Under the pieces are notes generated by a model. That model worked only from the letters and a program-made list of their open reading frames with translations. It did no database searches and was not told the DNA's origin. The position numbers were made by a program, and so were the translations under genes. A DNA stretch of 38,580 bases from contig JALOQZ010000007.1 in NCBI GenBank assembly GCA_025459245.1, positions 1 through 38,580 of the forward strand, given 5' to 3'. This document shows, piece by piece, positions 10,327-19,100 of this stretch (position 1 is the first letter of the stretch; every line of letters begins with the position of its first letter). Origin of the DNA: Pirellula sp. GTDB lineage: Bacteria > Planctomycetota > Planctomycetia > Pirellulales > Pirellulaceae.

Positions 10327-10399
10327 GCGGCCTGCTCTGTTGGCGTCACGCTGTGGTTTCCGTCGCGTGGTACCCACTTGGGCGCTTGGGGCAGGCCGC
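10327..10399. other. Intergenic inverted-repeat (structured) element of unknown function
   Basis: Perfect 9-nt arms GCGGCCTGC (10327-10335) and GCAGGCCGC (10391-10399) flank a GC-rich 55-nt interior in the gap between 9963 and 10446. Confidence 0.35.
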
Positions 10400-10445
10400 G
10401 CTTTCTCGAACGCTTATCACCCCCGCCCGCCGAGCAGAGCCCACC

Positions 10446-11390
10446 TTAACCTCGCTCTAGAAACGCTTTATCCGTTTCACTGAGTTCGAAAGTTAGGGCG
10501 TTGAGCAAGTCTCGAACTTGCTTCTCATTCCGCATCCCAACAATGGCACCCGTGATGGCGGGATGGCTAAGCACCCAAGCAATCGCGATCACACCTGGAT
10601 GCGTTCCAAGCCGTTGGGCTAACTCCGTGACACGCGCGGCGCTTTCTAAATTGCGAGTGAGCAAAGGCTCTTGAAAGAATGGGCTTCGACGGCGCCAATC
10701 GTCCTCTGCAAGGTTAGCGATACGCTCCCGGCTCATCGCCCCCGTTAGCATCCCTGATCCCATAGGAGAGTACGCAATGACACCAATGTTGTTTCGAAGC
10801 GCATAGGGCAGAATATCCTTCTCTACCTCCGGTCTCACCAACGAATAGGGGGGTTGAAGCGATGTGATCTTCCCCAGAGGAGCAATTCGTTCCATCTGCT
10901 CTACATTGAAATTGGATACACCAATCCAACGCACCTTCCCCTCTTTTTGCAATGCGACAAGAGTCTCCCAACCTCGCTCAATATCCGATTCTGGCTCGGG
11001 CCAATGAATCTGATAAAGATCGATCACGTCCACCTGCAATCGCTTCAGACTCGCCTCACATTCCTGGCGAATAGAAGATGGCTCTAGCGATTTGACGATT
11101 TGTCGATTCTCGTCCCAAGCTCGTTCGCACTTCGTGAACACGTAAGGCTTTGAGCCGCTCCATGAACGAAGCGCCTGAGCAACGACTTCTTCGGAATGCC
11201 CAAGCCCATAAACGGCAGCTGTGTCGATCCAATTGATTCCAGCGTCCAAAGCAGCGTGAATCGCCCGAACGGAATCTCCGTCATCCTGCTGACTCCACGA
11301 AAAGGACCAGCCAGCCCCGCCCATCGCCCAAGCTCCCACGCCGATCGAGGTAAGCTCCATATCCGAATAGCCAAGTCGTTTTGTTCGCAT
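10446..11390 (-). CDS. Aldo/keto reductase
   Basis: MRTKRLGYSDMELTSIGVGAWAMGG, GINWIDTAAVYGLGHSEEVVAQAL, DVIDLYQIHWPEP, GKVRWIGVSNF, IGVIAYSPMGSGMLTG. Confidence 0.93.
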   Translation of the reverse strand: MRTKRLGYSDMELTSIGVGAWAMGGAGWSFSWSQQDDGDSVRAIHAALDAGINWIDTAAVYGLGHSEEVVAQALRSWSGSKPYVFTKCERAWDENRQIVKSLEPSSIRQECEASLKRLQVDVIDLYQIHWPEPESDIERGWETLVALQKEGKVRWIGVSNFNVEQMERIAPLGKITSLQPPYSLVRPEVEKDILPYALRNNIGVIAYSPMGSGMLTGAMSRERIANLAEDDWRRRSPFFQEPLLTRNLESAARVTELAQRLGTHPGVIAIAWVLSHPAITGAIVGMRNEKQVRDLLNALTFELSETDKAFLERG

Positions 11391-11620
11391 GTATCTCTTT
11401 CGTCTTGTAGGAGGAGAAGGATGGGCCTGATGAAAATTTCATAGGAAATTCGCAAATCAGAATCCGCATGCCTTCAGCGGTTTTTGAGTATAGTCGATCG
11501 TACTTCCCGCGCCTTGGTCGCGTTAAAATGAGGCCGCTTCGTAATAGAAGACGCACCTCAGAGACACAGAGGTCTTTGTCAACCTCACTGCGGTGCGCGA
11601 ACTGATTTTGTGAGCAAACT

Positions 11621-12364
11621 ATGCAGCAATCTTCATTGATCCCCTCCAACTGGAACTCTTTTCCCGACGAGTTTCGATCAAGGCTCGGGACGTCCGTTGG
11701 TAGACAGCGGGTCATGACCGCAAATGCCCACCTTCTTATCGTCGCCCACCACCCTCCCGAAGCCGATGAGACAACGCGAAAAGGAATTCTCTTTTGGCTA
11801 GATCCTTCAGGAGAGTGGCGAGCCAGCAACGGCGATCCCGGTAAAGCCGCACTGCAAATGCACTTGGACAGGTTCTCCAAGAAACTTGATTTCTTCGAAC
11901 ATGAAGAGGCCAAGGCCCTCAAAGCCGACGATTATCTCCCCATTCTTGACGGCCTGGCACCTCTCATGCGTACGACCAAGAATTTGCTTGCCACGCTGGA
12001 GGAAGCACGCAAAGCTTTCCCCAACGCTCGTGCCATTATCGACCACCGCGACCGTGCATACGATCTCGCACGACAAGCGGAATTGCTCTACGAAGATGCG
12101 AAAAACTCGATGGATGTCGCTGTCATACGGCGTGCGGATGAGCAAGCGGCGGCAACGCATCAGATGATGGTCGCCTCGCACCGTTTCAATATGCTCGCGG
12201 CTATCTTCTTTCCCTTCGCAACTCTCGGATCGATCTTTGGTACCACGTTGACGGACAACTGGAGTTGGTCTCAAACGCCGCTCGGCTTCGTTGCCTTTCT
12301 CGTGGGCGGCGCTTTGCTGGGCAGTTGCTTGATTCAATTCGTGGCACGACCAATTTCCAAGTAA
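11621..12364 (+). CDS. CorA-like two-TM membrane protein with degenerate GMN-type motif
   Basis: Long helical region, then RFNMLAAIFFPFATLGSIFGTTLTDNWSW and a second TM (PLGFVAFLVGGALLGSCLIQFVA). The C-terminal topology resembles CorA, with FGTT where YGMN is expected. Confidence 0.6.
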   Translation: MQQSSLIPSNWNSFPDEFRSRLGTSVGRQRVMTANAHLLIVAHHPPEADETTRKGILFWLDPSGEWRASNGDPGKAALQMHLDRFSKKLDFFEHEEAKALKADDYLPILDGLAPLMRTTKNLLATLEEARKAFPNARAIIDHRDRAYDLARQAELLYEDAKNSMDVAVIRRADEQAAATHQMMVASHRFNMLAAIFFPFATLGSIFGTTLTDNWSWSQTPLGFVAFLVGGALLGSCLIQFVARPISK

Positions 12365-12391
12365 CGAAGCTATCGCTGTTCTCAAAAAGCC

Positions 12392-13819
12392 ATGATTCCA
12401 ACAACCCCAATTCCATTTGCGGCAAGATGCAGCGTCGCATGCGTTGTCGGTTGGTGCTTCCTACATGGACCTGCACTCCTCTCTCAAACTTTCGACGAGA
12501 TTGAAAAGGAAGCGACACGAATACTGCAATCGAAATGCTTCGCTTGCCACAATGAACAAACGGCTGAGGGAGGCTACAGTATCCACGATGGTCACGCTCT
12601 CTATCGCCCCGGTGACTCGAATGCGCCACCGATTGTAAATGGCAAAGCATTGGAGAGTGAACTGTGGCGTCGAATCGCATCGAGCGATGATGAGATGCGA
12701 ATGCCCAGCGATAGCGATCCTCTCCCCGAAAATGAAATTCAAATTTTGAAACGCTGGATCGAAGGTACCCCCGCATGGAGCTCCTTTAAAGACCAAAGCT
12801 TGCTAGAACGCGCTTCACCCGATCATGTCGTTCGGTTCGATAAAGCGTCTTCAGCACTGGACACTTACGGAGGTCAGCATCCTGCCTTGCTCGCTACCTT
12901 CAGTGAAAACAGAAAAAGGGTTTATGTTGCAGGCTGGGGAGAACTGCTTGTTTGGAATACAGAGACAAACGTTCTCGAAACGCGATGGACCGGATTTGGA
13001 AGACGTTTTTCGGCGATCGATTTATCGGTGGACGAAAGGTGGTTGGCTGTCTCTTCGGGGCAACCAAGTGTTTCAGGAAGCGTCTACTTGATCGATCTAG
13101 ATCATCCTACTCATGCGATGCGGGTTTGGACGACAACCGATCTGCCCCCAGCGCTCCGTTTCTCTCCCAATAGCAAAACGCTTGCGATCGGCTCGATGAC
13201 TGGGCAATTGGTTCTAGTCGATGTGCAAACCCAAAAAGTCGAGAGAGAAGAATTAGCGCACGCTGACCAAATTCTCGCCGTTGAATGGAATAACGATAGC
13301 TCCCGATGGATCACGGGCTCAAGGGATCGAACAGCACGCATTTCTGAGTATCCATCGGGTGAGCTCAAGGTCGCATTGGGAGGGCATGAACGAAGCGTCT
13401 GCGGTGTGGGATTCACTTCCCTCGGCCCCATCACACGCGATGAAACAGGCACGCTCCGGCTTTGGTCCCATGATGATTCCGGCCGTACACTCACCAAACG
13501 CAGCGATCTACCGCCGCGATTGCAGCCAATCTTCGTGCAAGAGGATCTCGTCCGTTGGCCGACAACTTCTCACTGGATGGCAGCGTCACCAACCAAAACC
13601 GTCGTAGAGGAAAAGGAAAAGGATGAGAAGGGAAATCCGAAAACAAAAACCAACTACGCTTTACAAAAACAGGACGCAGTCGATCTTCCCAACGAAGTTG
13701 TGAGTGTGCATCGGATAAACGCGAAAGGTTGGATCGGGTTGCTTACGAAAACAGGGCAGCTCCATCTAGAACAGGCAGCCGGAGGGAGCGAAATCACTCT
13801 GAAAAGACTCTACCCCTAG
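12392..13819 (+). CDS. PVC-type cytochrome c domain fused to WD40-like beta-propeller
   Basis: Signal-like N-terminus; ATRILQSKCFACHNEQTAEGGYSIHDG (CxxCH) and MPSDSDPLPENEIQILKRWIEGTPAW; WD40-like repeats (HADQILAVEWNNDSSRWITGSRDRTARISEY, GHERSVCGVGFTSLGPITRDETGTLRLWS). Confidence 0.85.
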   Translation: MIPTTPIPFAARCSVACVVGWCFLHGPALLSQTFDEIEKEATRILQSKCFACHNEQTAEGGYSIHDGHALYRPGDSNAPPIVNGKALESELWRRIASSDDEMRMPSDSDPLPENEIQILKRWIEGTPAWSSFKDQSLLERASPDHVVRFDKASSALDTYGGQHPALLATFSENRKRVYVAGWGELLVWNTETNVLETRWTGFGRRFSAIDLSVDERWLAVSSGQPSVSGSVYLIDLDHPTHAMRVWTTTDLPPALRFSPNSKTLAIGSMTGQLVLVDVQTQKVEREELAHADQILAVEWNNDSSRWITGSRDRTARISEYPSGELKVALGGHERSVCGVGFTSLGPITRDETGTLRLWSHDDSGRTLTKRSDLPPRLQPIFVQEDLVRWPTTSHWMAASPTKTVVEEKEKDEKGNPKTKTNYALQKQDAVDLPNEVVSVHRINAKGWIGLLTKTGQLHLEQAAGGSEITLKRLYP

Positions 13820-13892
13820 CTGGACTTCGGGGCGATAAGCTTCTCGCGCTAAGGATCGCTCGAGCAAAGGTTGAGGCGAAAGAGGAGTGAAT

Positions 13893-15164
13893 TCAGTTCT
13901 GACGATAAAGCTTCGCTTTATCGAAAATGTACATTCGACTAATCGTTGGATCTTTAAGATCAAAGTCCTCCCGGTTTTCTGGCGGTATACGGCTGTAGGC
14001 GTCCAATATCTGCTCGCTGGAAGGACGTTGGTTTGGGGCTAAGTTATTAAAGAGGATTTGCAATTGTTCCATCGGCTTCAAACCCGACATCAAAACGATC
14101 GCATCGTCTGAAAGGTTTGCCATCAAGGGATTCACCAAGGTTGCCTGCCGCTCTTCGTCCCAGTTTCGTACCATGTACAAAAAGAAGCCATTGATCAACT
14201 TTTTGATGTCCCGCTCTTTGAACCGGGAATTGATTTCGACGATGGCGGGTTCAAGATAATTGATACTCCAATCCGTGATCGCTTGCTGATCTGCATGCGC
14301 GATAGCTTGCGTGAAATAATAGTCCGCAGCTCGGAAATAGATTCGGCCTTTGAGATGCTGAACGCGGTCTTCAAACGGCATTCCCTCCAAAGCGCGTCTC
14401 TCCGAATTGGCAAGCTGATCCATGACGAGGCCCACTAATCGAACAACCTCTTGCACCTCATCCCCGTTGGGTAGCTCTTCGATTCGATCTTCGAGCATGC
14501 GGTACTTCGTCAGGGATTCGGGATTCATGCGTTGAACGATTTCTCGCTCGCTCATCAAGTGCGCTTGCTGGGCAGGCGAGAGTTGCTGAACCCAGCTAGC
14601 AAGCTCTCGCGTTGTCGTCGGCACATTGGACGTAACACGATCCGCGTAACGGGCTTTCAAATAACGGATAACAATCTTCTCTTCGCTCAAGCGCTTGGCT
14701 ACTTCCAAGTCGTTGACGTCAACAAGTCCCGAGATATTCGCGATCAAATTCAATCTTCGCAGCTCAACTTGGTTCGAAACACCCCGAGCCAAAACACCGG
14801 CAATCCCTCCAACACAGACGGATGTCCCGATGAGAATGGCCAAGTGATATTTCTGCCAAACGACCCGCCACGGCGATGGAACAGCGATCGCTAACGAATC
14901 CTCTAGGGCGGGCGACTCCTTGACTTTCTGAATCACATGCTCGATCGTACTTTGCGTGAACCGTTGATCATGCGGAGTCTCAGGCAAATCATCGAGCAAG
15001 TCGTAGGCGCGTCGCAACTCCGCCAAACGCAACCGAAGAGACTCATCGTGTACCAGTTTCTGCTCCAACCGGCTCGATTCGACAGAACTCAACTCACCAT
15101 CCAAATAGGAAGTAAGCTGCTCGTCGATTTCGTCTGCGAATTGGGACTCGAGATTTGGATTCAT
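13893..15164 (-). CDS. Anti-sigma factor-like transmembrane protein
   Basis: N-terminus ADEIDEQLTSYLDGELSSVESSRLEQKLVHDESLRLRLAELRRAYDLLDDLPE; a single TM (LAILIGTSVCVGGIAGVLA); the start overlaps the ECF sigma stop by 4 nt (ATGA). Confidence 0.75.
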   Translation of the reverse strand: MNPNLESQFADEIDEQLTSYLDGELSSVESSRLEQKLVHDESLRLRLAELRRAYDLLDDLPETPHDQRFTQSTIEHVIQKVKESPALEDSLAIAVPSPWRVVWQKYHLAILIGTSVCVGGIAGVLARGVSNQVELRRLNLIANISGLVDVNDLEVAKRLSEEKIVIRYLKARYADRVTSNVPTTTRELASWVQQLSPAQQAHLMSEREIVQRMNPESLTKYRMLEDRIEELPNGDEVQEVVRLVGLVMDQLANSERRALEGMPFEDRVQHLKGRIYFRAADYYFTQAIAHADQQAITDWSINYLEPAIVEINSRFKERDIKKLINGFFLYMVRNWDEERQATLVNPLMANLSDDAIVLMSGLKPMEQLQILFNNLAPNQRPSSEQILDAYSRIPPENREDFDLKDPTISRMYIFDKAKLYRQN

Positions 15165-15850
15165 TCTCGCGGTGCCTCGCTATTGAATTGGGGCGTTTCA
15201 TCGGATTCCACCGGCGTTGTTCCCAAAGGTGAGCCATCCGACACGTAGGGCTCGAGGAGATTCTTCAGATTGACTCTCGCTCTGCTCAATAGTGATTTGA
15301 CAGCTTGAACACTCATTCCCATGGTATCCGAGATTTCCTGATAACTCATTCCTTCGAACTTACTCAGCATAATCGCCGTTCGCTGGCGTTCCCCCAAGGC
15401 TTGCAATGCCTGCAAGACGATATTCGACCTCTCGCTTCGATCCATCGAACGGGTGGGCTGAAATCCGCTGGGGGCTACAGCCATGTTCTCCAGCATCACG
15501 CCGGATGTCGAAGTATCGGCTCCTTTAGAGAGTTGATACTCTTTTCGGTGGGCACTGTCTCGCAAATGATTCGAGGCAATGTTGTGGGCGATTCGATAGA
15601 GCCAAGTGGTAAACTTCGCGGTGGGGGAGTATGTCTTTCTAGCCTTGAACACGCGTAGAAACACGTCCTGCGCGAGATCCTCTGCCTGCTGGGGATTGGA
15701 AACCCAACCCAACATGAAACGTATAATTTTGCCCTGATGCCGATCGATCAACATCTCAAATGCAACAGCATCATCTTCTCGAACGCGTAGCATCAAGCTT
15801 ACGTCCGGGTCGATGGCCGCCGCATCCGTCGTGTTGGTTTGGTCGCTCAA
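15161..15850 (-). CDS. ECF-family RNA polymerase sigma factor
   Basis: Region 2: FEMLIDRHQGKIIRFMLGWVSNPQQAEDLAQDVFLRVFKARKTY...FTTWLYRIAHNIASNHLR. Region 4: LGERQRTAIMLSKFEGMSYQEISDTMGMSVQAVKSLLSRARVNLKNLL. Confidence 0.93.
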   Translation of the reverse strand: MSDQTNTTDAAAIDPDVSLMLRVREDDAVAFEMLIDRHQGKIIRFMLGWVSNPQQAEDLAQDVFLRVFKARKTYSPTAKFTTWLYRIAHNIASNHLRDSAHRKEYQLSKGADTSTSGVMLENMAVAPSGFQPTRSMDRSERSNIVLQALQALGERQRTAIMLSKFEGMSYQEISDTMGMSVQAVKSLLSRARVNLKNLLEPYVSDGSPLGTTPVESDETPQFNSEAPRE

Positions 15851-16040
15851 ATTCTCTGCTCTTGCAACTGGGGTCTAGCTAGAAACACGAAGGAGGGGAA
15901 AAAGTTCCTGACTGGCGGCCACAACTTCCCCTTTCTCTATCATAGCAGCTTCGGTTCGCTTGTCGGGAGTCCCAAAAAACCAAGCAGCCACTCCTCCCTT
16001 GCTGCGCTTTCTCCACGATGGAAAATCTCATGCCGACACG

Positions 16041-16074
16041 AAAAAAGAGGGCTTGGTACACCAAGCCCTCTTTT
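16041..16074 (-). terminator. Rho-independent terminator for the giant VWA gene
   Basis: Perfect 14-bp stem AAAAGAGGGCTTGG (16043-16056) / CCAAGCCCTCTTTT (16061-16074), 4-nt loop; the minus strand continues into a T run (complement of AAAAAA at 16041-16046). It lies ~60 nt past the stop at 16136. Confidence 0.88.
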
Positions 16075-16135
16075 GAGATTTTCTACGTCGTTTTCGACTG
16101 CCGGAAGGCAATTCGATTGCTGCAGGACGATTGGC

Positions 16136-19100
16136 CTAGAAGAGGCCACCGCCGCCGAAACCGCCACCGCCGCCTAGACCACCGAGTCCTCCGCCACCTC
16201 CGAGACCGCCACCTCCCTGACCGTTTCCAGTCGCACCGGTTGCAATATTAAAGGTGTCGACCGAAATGATGTCGTTGAAGCTCGGTGGCTGCACGAAGCC
16301 AATTCGAACGTAGCGCCGGTCACCGGAGATAACCGCCAGTGGCATCATGAACGCACCGGATGGAATCACCGTGATCTGAGGCTGGTATCCAACCGCTCCC
16401 GGGCCAAAGAATGGCAACCGACCATTATTCAGACCGTTGTTATTCCTTTGAGCAGCCCAATATCGAGCCCAGAAAAGTTCGTAGTCACCCAAAGAACCCG
16501 AGTCGCCGTTGTTGCCCGCCGCCGCCCCGCCGTTGTTCGCTGCATTTCCCGCTTGTTGAGCGAGAATCGCAGCTCCCATAGCGGTCTTCGCCGTTCGAAC
16601 CTTCGCCAAGTGAGCTTCCTCAATCGGCTGAGATCGATGACCTTTCTTCACGTGAGCGATCACGACCGCCATCGGAGCTGATGGCCCCATCTCGACGACC
16701 TGCTGAATCACCTTCTGATCGGGAGTACCGTAGTCGGACAAGATATTCACGGTCACCTTGCCACCCGCCACTTCACCCCAAATCTTCTTGATGATGATCT
16801 TGTAGGCTCCTGCATACCCCTGGCCGCATACATACGACTCAGAGAACCCGTCTTTCGACGACTTGCTCAACGACGACCCGTCGCCCAAATGAACGCCACC
16901 GGATGCTGTGTACGAGTTATTTTGATCGCAGACCGTCCCCGCTGGCTCTTCCACAGAGATGTCCAAGTCGGCTTCGCCGGTCCAAACCACACGGACGACC
17001 AAGTCTCTCGTTCTCGCATCCTTAAGCTCTTGCTCAAAGGTGTAAGCGTTCATCGTTTCCTTGTTTTCCGTCATCCGGATGTAGCAAGCCCGCGCTGCAA
17101 GCAGCGCTTTTTCAATAAGCGGCAAGGCCTCGTCCGACCAGCTCTGACGGAGAACACCCGTCGAAGCCCAACGCATCCCCTCTAAGTCCTCCATATCGGT
17201 GGCAATCGCCAACGCCAAGGAGAGCGCGTCTTTGTTCATCGGGTTGGACAGATGAATGTCTCGCAAGACTTTCAACGCTTCCTTTTTCATTCCAGCTCCA
17301 CTCAAGTATCGTGCGATCTTGATGGCATCCTCCTGCCCAGCTCCATAGTCCAATGCTGAAAGCAAGACTCGTCGGATCGATTGAGGCGGATACTCGTTGG
17401 CTTGCATCGCCGTGCTGAGCGCGTCGTACATCCAAGCCGCTGGCAAGGAACGTCGCATCGCTTCGCTGACCGTATCGACGACTTCTTGGAAGTGCTTGGT
17501 TGCCTCGGCCCCGTTGCCACCTTCGATGGCCTTCTTACCAGCCGACATCTTCGACGAAACCCACTTCGCCAATTCCGCTTCTGCGGAGAGCTTTACGCTC
17601 TCATCATCCGATGCAATCTCATCGAGCAACTGAGAAGGCGACTTGGGTGCTGCATCCGCAGCGGGCGACTTCTTAGGAACATCGTTCACATCGAACATGC
17701 CCCCCATGCCGCCGCCCATACCGCCCATGCCCCCCATACCCATGCCTCCCATGCCGCCCATACCTCCCATGCCGCCCATACCTCCCATGCCGCCCATACC
17801 ACCCATGCCTCCCATGCCGCCCATACCTCCCATGCCGCCCATGCCACCCATCATTCCTCCACCAGCCATGCCGGGGAGAACAGGGATGACAAGGTCACCG
17901 ACGGGATAGACACGGACCACGTTGGCCGAGCTCTGCTTAGTGGTGATTCGCATGACTTCGTCTTCGATGACGTAAGTCAGATTCAATGGCTCCAAAATCA
18001 GCTTCAAAGCCGAGCGGAATGAAACGTCGGCTGCCAGCTGCAAGGTGATGGGTTCTTCCAGCGAGACGGTTTCTTCTTCCAGAGCCTTCTCGTCGGGAAC
18101 GATCGGAATTCCCTGTTCGTCGGCGAATCGCTTGAGAACCGTCGAAAGCGGAGTGCCGTTGAAATCGACATTCACTTTGTTGTCCAACGAACGATAAATC
18201 TTTTGCTCGGTCAGCTTCCCGCCCGAAAGGTCGATAGTACCGTAACGCTCCAACCGTCGGCGGCTCAACGCTTGCCAAACGTCGTGCGGTGGATAACGAA
18301 TAGGTGGCTCATCCACGAACGGAACCAATCCAACTTCGTTCAAGTAAAGGGAGTCGACGAAAGCCCTGTTTCGCTGATTGATGACATCCTCAATCAATCG
18401 GGCATTCGCCGCCATGTTCGACTCGATGTTCGTAACCACATCTACCACCGAATCACGATCCAAGGACGTGATCTGCGGAGCTACTTCAGTATTCGCAGCG
18501 GAATACATTTGCTGCCGCATCAATGAGTCGTATCGATCCACAAGCTGCTTAATGGTCTCTTCCCGTCGCTCCGATTCTGCCAGCAAGCGTTGGGTGGCCG
18601 ATTGAGCAGACCGAACAGCCTCGGTCCTAGCAATCTCTTCTCGCTTGGCTTCCTCCGCTCGAGCGGCGTTCTGAATCGCTTCCGCTACCGTCTTTTCAAG
18701 CCGAACTCGGCTCCCCGCATCCAGCTCCGGTGCCCGTCGAACTTGATCCAACAACGACTTTAGCGAGATCTTGATCGAACCAAAATCCGCGGCTGGTGCA
18801 CCAGGCATGCTGGCGCGCCTCGCGGCGTTGGTCTCCGCCTTGACCTGCGCATCAAGCTGTTGTGCCGCAACGCGACGCAACGCTTCGTCCTCACGCAATA
18901 ATTCGCCGGCATTTGCAAGCTCATCGTATGCGACGCCGGTCGTTCCAAGCATGCTGCCAGGTGCAGCCCCCACAGGAGGAGTAGATCCCGACCCAACGGC
19001 TGGTCCACTTTCCGACGGGACTGCAGGAGTCGATGGCGGAACAACCGCAGGTGGAGAAGCAGGCTTATCGTCCCCAAATGGATCTTGCGCTGGTTGCGAT

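Noticed and set aside
10327-10399. tRNA or 4.5S SRP RNA
   Set aside because: No T-arm GGTTCRA box or anticodon-arm pattern, and no SRP GGAAGGAAGCAGCC-type apical motif on either strand.
11281-11922. 213-aa minus-strand ORF
   Set aside because: Overlaps the aldo/keto reductase start and the CorA-like gene in other frames; no coherent motifs.
17698-17872. Possible CRISPR-like array
   Set aside because: Tandem coding repeats without spacers; in frame with the GGM tract of the VWA protein.
17381-18022. Plus-strand ORFs with HAAHTSHAAHT and MPPMPPIPP repeats (also 17643..17909)
   Set aside because: Mirror translations of the GGM minisatellite on the opposite strand, not independent genes.
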